Below, one piece after another: positions 15,661 through 23,850 of a stretch of DNA of 25,327 nt (positions are counted from its first letter, which is position 1; each line of letters begins with the position of its first letter). The notes below the pieces were generated by a model, which had not been told where the DNA came from, ran no database searches, and worked only from the letters and a program-made list of their open reading frames with translations. Made by a program: the position numbers and the translations under genes. This DNA is from a virus. The stretch lies in IMG/VR virus record IMGVR_UViG_3300012928_000037, positions 1-25,327 of that record; one strand, written 5' to 3'.

Positions 15661-15668
15661 GATAAATA
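15661..15668 (+). promoter_or_regulatory. Late promoter (GATAAATA) for the tape measure-portal segment
   Basis: The box fits NATAAATA and lies 54 nt upstream of the tape measure ATG. It faces the opposite-strand late box at 15689-15696, so the two transcripts would start across each other. A TATAAT at 15679-15684 has no matching -35. Confidence 0.65.
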
Positions 15669-15688
15669 ATACATATACTATAATTTAA

Positions 15689-15696
15689 TATTTATA
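15689..15696 (-). promoter_or_regulatory. Late promoter (TATAAATA, perfect) for the CPFA/amidinotransferase genes
   Basis: The minus strand carries the exact T4 late consensus TATAAATA, 30 nt upstream of the ATG at 15658. It implies that the accessory enzymes are made with the virion proteins, late in infection. Confidence 0.75.
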
Positions 15697-15722
15697 GGGT
15701 GTACACATAGGTAAATTAATAA

Positions 15723-18332
15723 ATGGTTGAAGTCAATTATCGTGGTGGAGGAATGGATGGCGTTACATCAAACGCCGCTTCTGAGGCCACTCTTTTAAGA
15801 TTATTATCGGCGATGGAAAAAGGCGGCGGAGGTTCTGGTGGCGGAGCAGGCGCTCAAAAGATGTATAATAAAGCCGTAGCCGATGGCTTCAAAACTCAAT
15901 CTAAAGCCACAGACGCAACCAAAGATGGTACAAAAGCACAAGAGACGAATACAAGTGCTTTACAAAGAGCCAGTAATGCTGTTAAAAACTTTGCCAAAAA
16001 TGTAGACAGATATACATTTGGTGCATTAAGCGGTATCATGAATACCGGTAAAGCGGCAGGTGATTTAGCAATTGAATTAGTTGCTGGTGGTAATAGAATA
16101 TCAGACTTTAGTAAACACGTTACAGGACTAGTAAGTAAATTTCCTGTATTTGGAGGACTAGTAGGAGGTTTAGCACAAACATTTGTAAATGCTATAGATT
16201 CTCAAGTAGACACATTTAGAGAATTATCAAATGTTGGTATGGACTTTGGCGGAGACTTATTTGAAATTCAAAGAAAGGCCATAGATGCAGGTTTAAGTTT
16301 AGAAACATTTGCAGGTGCTCTAGCACAGAACGGAGACAAACTTGCTATTGCATTTGGAGGTGCAACTAACGGAGCAGATCGTTTCCAAAGAATTACAAAA
16401 GATATTCAAAAGAATCAAAATGTATTTTCTGCATTAGGTATGACTATGGAAGATGTCACTGAATTCACAGCAGACTATTTAGATATGCAAAGAATTCAAG
16501 GACGTATAGGTCAAATGAATGATAGACAACTTGCAAAAGGTACGCAAGATTATATTATGCAACTAGATCAGTTATCTAAAATAACTGGTATGAGTAGAAA
16601 ACAAGCCGCAGAAGAATTAAAAGCACAAACACAAGATAAAAGATTAAAAAATATTTTTGCCGCTATGGACGAAGGTACAAAGAAAAATGTACAAGGCGTT
16701 CTTGCTATGGTAGGTAATGCAAGTCCAGAAATGAAAGAAGCAATCACAGAAATGATTGCAACTGGTGGTACACCTGTTAGTGATTTTGCTAAATCACTTG
16801 TTAGAACAAATCCTGAACTTGCAGAGTTGGCACGTGGATTAAAGAATGGTACAGTATCACAAGATGAATTTACAGACGGTTTAAGAAGGGCACAAGAAAA
16901 AGCAGTTGCACTTTCACAAGAACAAGGTAATGCAATTGGTGCCTTAAGTGCTTTAGGATCAACAGCATTCGATGGTAATACTGCATTAATGTCTATGGGA
17001 TTTGCTGGTGGTAAAGTTTCAGATGCATTAGAGGCTCAGAACAAAGCAATTGAAAGTGGTAGAGGTGGATTACTTAACTTTGAAAGTGCTATTACAAAAT
17101 TTAGAAACGTTATCATAGGAACTATTATTAACAGTGGTGTATTCAAAGACTTAATAGGTCAATTTGAAGCACTTACAATGTGGATCAGTTCACCACAAGG
17201 TACAGAAAAATTAAAAACTGCTATTCAACCTATAGCAGAATTTTTAGAAGGCTTATTCAAAGATATAAAAACATTAAAGTTTAAAGAAGTTATAGAAAAA
17301 TATGTTACTGGTCCTTTGAAACGTATGTTTATGGGCGAAAGCAAAGAAGACAAAGTTGCTAGATTACAAAAAGAACAAGGATTAAGTAAGTCAGATGCTG
17401 AAGCCAAAGTTGCAGAGGAAGGTTCAAGCGGAGGAATTCTAAGTGCTCTTTTACCTAAAGGCATATCATTTAAAGCACTAGCAATAGGTATTGGGGTTGT
17501 AGCGGCAGGAGTAATTGCTTTAGGACTAGCAGGTAAAGTAGCAAGTCCAGGATTATTATTAATTGCGGCGGCATTTGCAGGTATAGGTTTAGCAGGTATG
17601 GGTCTAGCAGATCTAATTAATGCTATTACAGAAGGCGTTGGCAAAATGGCTGACGGAATGAAAAAGTTTGAAGAACTTGATGCAGGCAAATTAGAAAATG
17701 TAGGTAATGCTCTAGATCCACTAACTAAAAACCTAATGGGTCTAGCCAAAGGCGGACTAGTTGCAAGTTTCATTGGCGATGGTGCTTTTGAAAAATTATC
17801 CGCAGGATTAAAATCTTTTGAATCAATTGATCCAACTAAAATGATGCAGTTAGGTCCTGCACTAGAAAGTATGCACAAAGGTATAAGTGCATTTACAGGT
17901 GATGGATTATTGGATAGTTTCAGCAAGTTCTTAGGAGGACTTTTTGGAAATGATGGTAACTTAGGTGACTTACAAAAAGAATTGAAAAACTTTGCCGACA
18001 TTGATGCAGTAGCATTGGAAAAAGTCGGTACTGCTATGCAAGGTATGGCAAACTTTATGGCAACTATGGATAAAGCAGATATTGGTGATGTTTCAGATAA
18101 TCTGCGAGATTTAACCAAAGAACTAGCCAATTACCAAAGTGCATACTCAAAACTAGACGCAGACACAAAAGCAAGTATAGAAAAGATGATTAACGTGTCA
18201 GTAGACAATCAGAAACAAAATTCAGATGGTGCTACTTCGTTAAATAGTATAATGCAAGAAGTGTTAGCAGAACTTAAAAAACAAACAAGGGGCCAAAGAA
18301 ACATTGAGGCCAATTTTGCCGGAGGCACGTAA
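15723..18332 (+). CDS. Tail tape measure protein
   Basis: The protein has 869 aa. It has a Gly-rich N-terminus, long helical stretches, and repeated 'F..L...D' helices in the C-terminal third. A strongly hydrophobic Ala/Gly/Leu/Ile region lies at about 582-636 (ALAIGIGVVAAGVIALGL, then LLLIAAAFAGIGLAGMG), as in tape measure proteins that insert into the host inner membrane. Position supports this: a gp26-type hub/chaperone pair lies just before and the portal gene just after. T4 gp29 itself is not recognisable by motif. The start is ATG at 15723 with TAGG 11 nt upstream, a modest site. The stop overlaps the gp20 start (TAATG). Confidence 0.75.
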   Translation: MVEVNYRGGGMDGVTSNAASEATLLRLLSAMEKGGGGSGGGAGAQKMYNKAVADGFKTQSKATDATKDGTKAQETNTSALQRASNAVKNFAKNVDRYTFGALSGIMNTGKAAGDLAIELVAGGNRISDFSKHVTGLVSKFPVFGGLVGGLAQTFVNAIDSQVDTFRELSNVGMDFGGDLFEIQRKAIDAGLSLETFAGALAQNGDKLAIAFGGATNGADRFQRITKDIQKNQNVFSALGMTMEDVTEFTADYLDMQRIQGRIGQMNDRQLAKGTQDYIMQLDQLSKITGMSRKQAAEELKAQTQDKRLKNIFAAMDEGTKKNVQGVLAMVGNASPEMKEAITEMIATGGTPVSDFAKSLVRTNPELAELARGLKNGTVSQDEFTDGLRRAQEKAVALSQEQGNAIGALSALGSTAFDGNTALMSMGFAGGKVSDALEAQNKAIESGRGGLLNFESAITKFRNVIIGTIINSGVFKDLIGQFEALTMWISSPQGTEKLKTAIQPIAEFLEGLFKDIKTLKFKEVIEKYVTGPLKRMFMGESKEDKVARLQKEQGLSKSDAEAKVAEEGSSGGILSALLPKGISFKALAIGIGVVAAGVIALGLAGKVASPGLLLIAAAFAGIGLAGMGLADLINAITEGVGKMADGMKKFEELDAGKLENVGNALDPLTKNLMGLAKGGLVASFIGDGAFEKLSAGLKSFESIDPTKMMQLGPALESMHKGISAFTGDGLLDSFSKFLGGLFGNDGNLGDLQKELKNFADIDAVALEKVGTAMQGMANFMATMDKADIGDVSDNLRDLTKELANYQSAYSKLDADTKASIEKMINVSVDNQKQNSDGATSLNSIMQEVLAELKKQTRGQRNIEANFAGGT

Positions 18333-20086
18333 TGAGTTGGAAAAGATACTTTAACCCAGTAAAAACATCCAATAACCAAGAAGGAAATTATAGTCCTATG
18401 GGTGGTGCAGGTGTTGGTACAGGTATGGGTCCAGCAGGTGCAAATTATTCATCATACTTACCAGATGTATATGTTGGTTCGCCAAATCGTGTAGAACGAT
18501 ATGGTCAATACAACACAATGGATTTGGATTCTGAAGTAAATGCGGCATTAGATATTCTTGCTGAATTTTGTACACAAATTAATAGTAGAAATAGCACACC
18601 ATTTATTATTGATTTCAAACAAAAAGCAACTAACACTGAAGTACAAACACTTAAATTGTACTTACAACAGTGGACTAAACTACAAAATTTTGAAACTAAA
18701 ATGTTCCGTGTATTACGTAACGTTTTCAAGTATGGTGATGCTTTCTTTATTAGAGATCCAGAAACTAAAAAATGGTTCTATGTTGATCCAGCAAACGTAA
18801 CAAAAATTATTGTTAATGAATCAGAAGGCAAGAAACCAGAACAGTATGTTATTAGAAATGTAAACTTAAACTTCAAAGATGCAGTAGCAACTACTCCTTT
18901 CCAAACTAGCGGTAATGTAACTGGAGGAGGTGACGGATACTTAACAGGTGGCGTTAGAGGAATGGTAGGTGCACCTAACCAAGCAATGGCAGGTGGACGT
19001 TTTACTAAAGACATGAAAGAAGTTGCCATTAATGCAGAACACGTTGTACATTTAAGTTTAAGTGAAGGACTAGACAATAACTTTCCATTTGGAAACAGTT
19101 TGTTAGAGTCTATATTTAAAGTATACAAACAAAAAGAATTACTAGAAGATGCAATTATAATTTACAGAGTACAAAGAGCACCAGAACGTAGAGTGTTTTA
19201 CATTGACGTAGGTAATATGCCATCACACTTGGCTATGCAATTTGTAGAACGTGTAAAAACAGACATACACCAAAGACGTATTCCAAGTGCTACAGGTGGC
19301 GGAACTAACGTTATTGATAGTGCATACAATCCACTTTCTATTAACGAAGATTATTTCTTCCCACAAACAGCAGAAGGTAGAGGTTCTAAAGTAGATACAC
19401 TACCAGGTGGTACTAACTTAGGTGAAATTGATGACTTGAAATACTTTACTAATAAACTTGTTAGAGGTTTACGTATTCCAAGTTCATACTTACCAACAGG
19501 ACCAGATGATGGTGCAACACAGTTTCAAGATGGTAGAGTAGGTACTGCATACATTCAAGAATTAAGATTCAATACATACTGTCAACGTTTACAAGGTTTA
19601 GTAACAGAAGAATTTAATCAAGAATTTAAACGTTACTTACTAGAAAAAGGTATTAACATTGATACTGCGATGTTTGATATTAAAATGCAACCACCACAAA
19701 ACTTTGCAAGTTACAGACAATCAGAATTAGACAATGCAAGAGTAGGTACATACACGCAAATGGCGGCAGTACCTTATATGTCAAATAGATTTGCTATGCA
19801 ACGTTTCTTAGGTTTAACTGAAGAAGAGATTGCACAAAATGAACAGTTGTGGAGAGAAGAGAATGATGAAAATCTAACTCCTCCGCCAACTGATGCATCT
19901 GCAGAACTTAGAGGTGCAGGTGTAAGTGCGGCAGGTATAGGTGCAGACTTAGGTGGCGCAGGCGCAGGTGAAGATGTTGATCCTAATGCAGAAGCACCAG
20001 CACCAGAAGATGGTGGTTCAGCACCAGCACCAGACACAGCAACAGGCGGTGGTACTCCTCCGGCAGGCGGAACACCTCCAGCATAG
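18332..20086 (+). CDS. 20: gp20 portal vertex protein
   Basis: The protein has 584 aa. The family pattern is clear: 'YGQYNTMDLDSEVNAALDIL' near 56, 'FRVLRNVFKYGDAFF', 'WFYVDPANVT', 'YRVQRAPERRVFYIDVGNMP', 'EDYFFPQTAEGRGSKVDTLPG', 'LRIPSSYLPTGPDD' and 'MQPPQNFASYRQSELDNARV'. These are the same blocks used for gp20 surveys of marine myoviruses. The last about 70 residues are Ala/Gly/Pro/Asp low complexity. It forms the dodecameric ring for DNA packaging and neck attachment. A Gly-rich insert (about 196-222) interrupts the N-terminal domain. It is coupled to the tape measure by a one-base overlap. Confidence 0.95.
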   Translation: MSWKRYFNPVKTSNNQEGNYSPMGGAGVGTGMGPAGANYSSYLPDVYVGSPNRVERYGQYNTMDLDSEVNAALDILAEFCTQINSRNSTPFIIDFKQKATNTEVQTLKLYLQQWTKLQNFETKMFRVLRNVFKYGDAFFIRDPETKKWFYVDPANVTKIIVNESEGKKPEQYVIRNVNLNFKDAVATTPFQTSGNVTGGGDGYLTGGVRGMVGAPNQAMAGGRFTKDMKEVAINAEHVVHLSLSEGLDNNFPFGNSLLESIFKVYKQKELLEDAIIIYRVQRAPERRVFYIDVGNMPSHLAMQFVERVKTDIHQRRIPSATGGGTNVIDSAYNPLSINEDYFFPQTAEGRGSKVDTLPGGTNLGEIDDLKYFTNKLVRGLRIPSSYLPTGPDDGATQFQDGRVGTAYIQELRFNTYCQRLQGLVTEEFNQEFKRYLLEKGINIDTAMFDIKMQPPQNFASYRQSELDNARVGTYTQMAAVPYMSNRFAMQRFLGLTEEEIAQNEQLWREENDENLTPPPTDASAELRGAGVSAAGIGADLGGAGAGEDVDPNAEAPAPEDGGSAPAPDTATGGGTPPAGGTPPA

Positions 20087-20094
20087 GATAAATA
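20087..20094 (+). promoter_or_regulatory. Late promoter (GATAAATA) immediately after gp20
   Basis: The box begins one base after the gp20 stop codon and ends 5 nt before the ATG at 20100. Transcription from it would give the next gene almost no leader, so it may mainly serve the genes further downstream. Confidence 0.55.
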
Positions 20095-20099
20095 ATTTT

Positions 20100-20345
20100 A
20101 TGATACTACGTGAAATATTTTATTTTGATAAAGAAACACTTCAGCCTGTTGAGAATGATGCATATGATCCATCATTTGATGACAGTATTGTTTCACGTGA
20201 CGACACCCGCAAGACAAGATTAACACTACGCCAAATCAATAAGATGCGTAAAGCATCTGAGGTACATAAAAAGGAGCAGGTTAAGGAATTAGATTTCGTA
20301 CGTCAAATGTATGGAATTGCCGCTAACGCAGAAGCAGGTGTTTAG
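20100..20345 (+). CDS. Conserved 81-aa protein following gp20
   Basis: The protein begins 'MILREIFYFDKETLQPVEND' and contains 'RDDTRKTRLTLRQINKMRKA', a pattern I recognise from the small protein encoded after gp20 in marine T4-like phages; no function is known. It is charged and largely helical in its second half. The ATG at 20100 has AGGA 11 nt upstream, and the reading frame begins just after the late box. A head or neck assembly role is suggested only by position. Confidence 0.75.
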   Translation: MILREIFYFDKETLQPVENDAYDPSFDDSIVSRDDTRKTRLTLRQINKMRKASEVHKKEQVKELDFVRQMYGIAANAEAGV

Positions 20346-20347
20346 TA

Positions 20348-20953
20348 ATGTCAATAGCATTCGTGATAGGTAATGGTACCTCACGCAAACCAATAGATTT
20401 AAATCAACTTAAAACATTCGGAAAAATATATGCCTGTAATGCGGTATATAGAGAAATGAATCCTGACTATCTAGTTGCAGTAGATAGTAAAATGATTACA
20501 GAGATTAATAGATCACAATATCAGATAAATCACGAAGTTTGGACCAATCCTAACAAACTATACAAAGGATTTCACAAATTTAATTACTTCAAAGAACCAT
20601 TAGGGTGGTCTAGCGGCCCCACAGCACTATGGTTAGCATCTAACCACAAAGAGTATGATCCACACATTGACCATAATCACATCTTTATCTTGGGGTTTGA
20701 CTACCGTGGATCAGGGGGTTTGATAAATAATTTGTACGCAGACACAGAAAATTATAAGAAAAGCACAGATCCTGAAACATATCACGGAAACTGGGCAAGA
20801 CAAACAGGAATTGTAATACAACGAAATTATACTAAAAAGTACACAAGAGTAACCGAGTTTAAATCCGACTATTGTCCAGACGGTTTGCAACAAATGGGCA
20901 ATTTGAACCATATGACCGTACAGGAATTTATGGAATATTTCAAGATTTCATAA
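20348..20953 (+). CDS. Conserved Rossmann-like protein (DUF115/glycosyltransferase-like), unknown function
   Basis: The protein has 201 aa. The N-terminus 'AFVIGNGTSRKPIDL' (G8-N-G10), then 'IYACNAVYREMNPDYLVAVDSKM', resembles the nucleotide-sugar site of MptE/DUF115 and sialyltransferase-like folds (GNGPS ... CN ... D). A central 'WSSGPTALWLAS' and 'IFILGFDYRG' fit a second beta-alpha unit. Similar proteins sit between portal and prohead genes in cyanophages, with no known function. It could modify a capsid protein or a surface glycan, but this is inference from fold resemblance. It starts 2 nt after the previous stop and is therefore likely co-translated. Confidence 0.7.
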   Translation: MSIAFVIGNGTSRKPIDLNQLKTFGKIYACNAVYREMNPDYLVAVDSKMITEINRSQYQINHEVWTNPNKLYKGFHKFNYFKEPLGWSSGPTALWLASNHKEYDPHIDHNHIFILGFDYRGSGGLINNLYADTENYKKSTDPETYHGNWARQTGIVIQRNYTKKYTRVTEFKSDYCPDGLQQMGNLNHMTVQEFMEYFKIS

Positions 20954-21010
20954 ATCCGAATGAAAAAACGGTCGTTTTGACGCCATTTAACCTACTTTTT
21001 CCCTATTAAC

Positions 21011-21018
21011 CATAAATA
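21011..21018 (+). promoter_or_regulatory. Late promoter (CATAAATA) for the prohead operon
   Basis: NATAAATA box in the 107-bp gap after 20953, 42 nt before the ATG at 21061; AGGAGAG (21049-21055) follows. It should drive the core protein, gp21, gp22 and gp23. Confidence 0.8.
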
Positions 21019-21060
21019 TTATTGACGGCCTTACCATATCTAAACAACAGGAGAGAAAAA

Positions 21061-22062
21061 ATGGCAGATCAATCTAAATTTGAAGCGATGCTAGAAAAGT
21101 TAATCGCGGATGACCGTACGGGTGCGGAAGAACTATTTCACGAAATAGTTGTTGAAAAATCCAGAGACATTTACGAAAATCTTCTTAAAGATGATGTTGA
21201 AGAAGTAGAAGTTGATGAGGCTTCTAAAGAAGACGCAAAAGAAGAAGATAAAGTAGAAGAAAAAACAAAAGAAGACGCTGAAGACAAAGTTGAAGAGAAA
21301 ACTGAGGAATCAGAAGATGAAGCAGTTGAAGAAGCATCTGAAGATAAAGCAGATGAAGAAAAAACTGACGAAGCAACTAAAGAAGACGACGAAAGCGTTG
21401 ACGAAGATATCACTGACGAAGTTGTAGAACCAGCGATTGAAGGCGATGATGACATGGGTGGCGATGCCGCAGATGCTATGATCGGCGATATTGAAATGGG
21501 CGACAAAGAAGGCGGTGACGATGAAGATAAAGAAGATCTTGAAGACAGAGTAGCAGATCTTGAAGATACTTTCGACGACCTTAAAGCAGAATTTGATGCA
21601 ATGATGGACGAAAAAGGCGAAGACGGTGACGACGACGCTGAAATGGACGCAGATGCAGAAGATGAAGGCGAAGAGGGCGAGGAAGAGAAGGAAGACGAAG
21701 CAGTAGTTATTGCTCCTGAATCCGATCTTGAAGCAGAAGCACCAGCATTTGAAAGCAAAGACCAAGTTGATGTTATGAGAGAATATGTTAACAAAGTAAC
21801 ACCTAAAATGGGTGACAACGGCGATAACACTAAATCTCCAGTAGCAGGTAAAAACGACATGGGCGGAGATGCTTCTAATATTGCTGGCGGCGGCGAAGAA
21901 ACTGGCGGAAAAGCAGATTCACCAAAAGAGGACAATGCAGGTAATGTAAATGTTCCAGGTGGTAAGGCTTCTAAGTCAATGAAGGCTTCAAAAGGCCATG
22001 GCGCAGAGAAAAAAGGCGCAGGCGAATCAGGTGCTGATAAAAAATCAACTATCGGCTCCTAA
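21061..22062 (+). CDS. Acidic prohead core protein (gp67/gp68-like, enlarged)
   Basis: The protein has 333 aa. The first about 45 residues, 'RTGAEELFHEIVVEKSRDIY' and flanks, match the start of T4-type gp67 (short helix plus acidic tail). Then follow about 190 residues dominated by Glu, Asp and Lys, and a Gly/Ser/Lys/Ala-rich C-terminus. T4 gp67 is only 80 aa, so this is a greatly extended form or a gp67-gp68 fusion. It would fill the prohead scaffold core with gp22 and be degraded by gp21. The start is the ATG at 21061 with AGGAGAG 5 nt upstream; an upstream in-frame start (21022) has no such site. It is first in the core-gp21-gp22-gp23 operon. Confidence 0.8.
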   Translation: MADQSKFEAMLEKLIADDRTGAEELFHEIVVEKSRDIYENLLKDDVEEVEVDEASKEDAKEEDKVEEKTKEDAEDKVEEKTEESEDEAVEEASEDKADEEKTDEATKEDDESVDEDITDEVVEPAIEGDDDMGGDAADAMIGDIEMGDKEGGDDEDKEDLEDRVADLEDTFDDLKAEFDAMMDEKGEDGDDDAEMDADAEDEGEEGEEEKEDEAVVIAPESDLEAEAPAFESKDQVDVMREYVNKVTPKMGDNGDNTKSPVAGKNDMGGDASNIAGGGEETGGKADSPKEDNAGNVNVPGGKASKSMKASKGHGAEKKGAGESGADKKSTIGS

Positions 22063-22082
22063 TATAAGTGTAAAGGACTTGA

Positions 22083-22718
22083 ATGGTGTTTACATTAACT
22101 GAAAACCTAAGTTTCGACCAGGCTAAAATAGTCGTTGAAGCAACGGAAAACAAAGATGGGGGCAAAGACCTTTTTATGAAAGGTATTTGCATACAAGGTG
22201 GTGTGCGTAATGCAAACCAACGTGTTTACCCTGTTACCGAGATTGGAAGAGCCGTCCAAACGCTCAACGATCAAATAGAAGGTGGTTACTCGGTACTAGG
22301 TGAAGTAGATCACCCTGAAGGACTTAACATAAATTTAGACCGTGTGTCGCATATGATTACTAATATGTGGATGGATGGTCCAAATGGTTACGGAAAACTA
22401 AAAATATTACCAACCCCTATGGGATCTCTAGTTAAAACAATGTTGGAAAACGGAGTTAAACTTGGAGTATCTTCTAGGGGATCTGGTAACGTAAGAGAAG
22501 ACGGAAGCGGCGAAGTGAGCGACTTTGAGATAATCACTGTTGATGTTGTCGCTCAACCAAGTGCTCCAGGTGCCTACCCAACACCAATATATGAGCATCT
22601 CATGAATACCAGGGGTGGGTATAAGGCACTACAATTAGCACGTGAAGTTCAAGGCGATAGAAAGGCTCAAGATTATCTAAAGGGATCTTTAATTAACATT
22701 ATTAAAGGTTTACAGTAA
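22083..22718 (+). CDS. 21: gp21 prohead core scaffold and protease
   Basis: The protein has 211 aa. The T4 gp21 catalytic motifs are present: H77 in 'GEVDHPEGL' and Ser in 'LGVSSRGSG' (S130/S131), plus 'RNANQRVYP' near 45 and 'DVVAQPSAPGA' near 160. It cleaves head proteins after Glu (L/I-x-E|A/G), removing the scaffold and trimming gp23 and internal proteins. Candidate targets in this window are gp23 (LTE41) and the two internal-protein candidates. AAAGGA lies 5-10 nt upstream of the ATG. Confidence 0.95.
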   Translation: MVFTLTENLSFDQAKIVVEATENKDGGKDLFMKGICIQGGVRNANQRVYPVTEIGRAVQTLNDQIEGGYSVLGEVDHPEGLNINLDRVSHMITNMWMDGPNGYGKLKILPTPMGSLVKTMLENGVKLGVSSRGSGNVREDGSGEVSDFEIITVDVVAQPSAPGAYPTPIYEHLMNTRGGYKALQLAREVQGDRKAQDYLKGSLINIIKGLQ

Positions 22719-22730
22719 TAGGAGAAACAA

Positions 22731-23840
22731 ATGTTGGAAGCACTGAAATCACTCTTTGAAAATAATGCTATTTCCGAAGAAATCAGAGCCGAAATCCAAG
22801 AAGCATGGGACAAGCAAGTAAGTGAAAACAAACTTGCTGTAACTGCCGAACTTCGCGAAGAGTTTGCTCAAAAGTACGAGCATGACAAAGCACAGATGGT
22901 AGAGGCTATTGACTCTATGGTATCTGAAAAGTTAAGCGAAGAAATTTCCGAGTTTGCAGAAGACAGACAAAAATTAGCAGAAGCAAGAGCCAAGTATGCT
23001 GTTGCGATGCGTGAAAACGCACAGACGCTAAAAGGTTTTGTATTCGAGCAACTAAAGAAAGAAATTGGTGAACTACATGAAGACCAAAAAGTTATGTCAG
23101 ATAAGTTTGGCAAACTTGAGGAATTTGTTGTAGAGGCTCTTGCTAAAGAAATTGCAGAGTTCCACGAAGATAAAAAAGACTTGGCTGAAACAAAAGTACG
23201 TTTAGTACGTGAGGCTAAGGAACACCTAGCAAAAGTTAGAAAAACTTTTGTTGAGAGAAGTGCTAAAATTGTATCAGAATCAGTTGGTAAGAAATTGAAA
23301 TCAGAAATTTCACAGTTGAAAGAAGATATCGATTCAGCACGTAAAAATGATTTTGGTCGCAAGATTTTTGAAACATTTGCTAACGAGTATAGCAATAGTT
23401 ACTTGAATGAAAAATCTGAAACATCGAAACTTCTTAAAGTTGTAGAGTTGAAAGACAAAGCAATTGAAGAAGCGAATGCTAAGGTTAAAGAAGTTCAAGC
23501 AGTAGCCGAAGAGAAAGACGGCGAGATTGCAAAAATCAAAGACGCGGCTGAAAGAACTAATGTAATGCACGAGTTAACTAGTCCTTTGAGCAAGGACCAG
23601 CGTGAGATTATGAACGACTTACTGGAATCAGTACAAACAAACAAACTTCAAAGTGCGTTTGATAAGTACCTACCGGCAGTTATTGACGGAAAAACTCCAG
23701 CAAAGCAGAAGGCGACATTAACCGAGGATGAGGCAAAAGAAATTACAGGCAATAAAGAAACGACAACTAACGTTAGTAGTGTAAGTACTGAGGTGGCATC
23801 AAATATTGTTGACATACGAAGACTTGCAGGTTTGAAATAA
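22731..23840 (+). CDS. 22: gp22 prohead scaffold protein
   Basis: The protein has 369 aa and is almost entirely predicted coiled coil, Glu/Lys/Ala-rich, with repeated 'EEI.EF.ED...LAE.R' helices (about 55-190). The C-terminal 'VMHELTSPLSKDQREIMNDL' and 'RRLAGLK' end are typical of gp22. It forms the core around which gp23 assembles and is then degraded by gp21. The RBS is GGAG, 6 nt before the ATG. It sits between gp21 and gp23 exactly as in T4. Confidence 0.92.
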   Translation: MLEALKSLFENNAISEEIRAEIQEAWDKQVSENKLAVTAELREEFAQKYEHDKAQMVEAIDSMVSEKLSEEISEFAEDRQKLAEARAKYAVAMRENAQTLKGFVFEQLKKEIGELHEDQKVMSDKFGKLEEFVVEALAKEIAEFHEDKKDLAETKVRLVREAKEHLAKVRKTFVERSAKIVSESVGKKLKSEISQLKEDIDSARKNDFGRKIFETFANEYSNSYLNEKSETSKLLKVVELKDKAIEEANAKVKEVQAVAEEKDGEIAKIKDAAERTNVMHELTSPLSKDQREIMNDLLESVQTNKLQSAFDKYLPAVIDGKTPAKQKATLTEDEAKEITGNKETTTNVSSVSTEVASNIVDIRRLAGLK

Positions 23841-23850
23841 GGAGAAAACA

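Noticed and set aside
17225-18130. 301-codon open frame antisense to the tape measure gene
   Set aside because: Composition is Ser/Pro/Leu/Ile-rich shadow coding. It has no ribosome site, and the sense frame is clearly the tape measure.
20722-20729. GATAAATA late-box match inside the Rossmann-like gene
   Set aside because: It lies within coding sequence, about 330 nt from the next gene, which has its own better-placed late box at 21011. Chance occurrence is likely in AT-rich DNA.
21171-21935. 254-codon Ser-rich open frame antisense to the acidic core protein
   Set aside because: The poly-Ser pattern is the mirror of Glu/Asp codons on the real strand. It shows no start signal and no homology.
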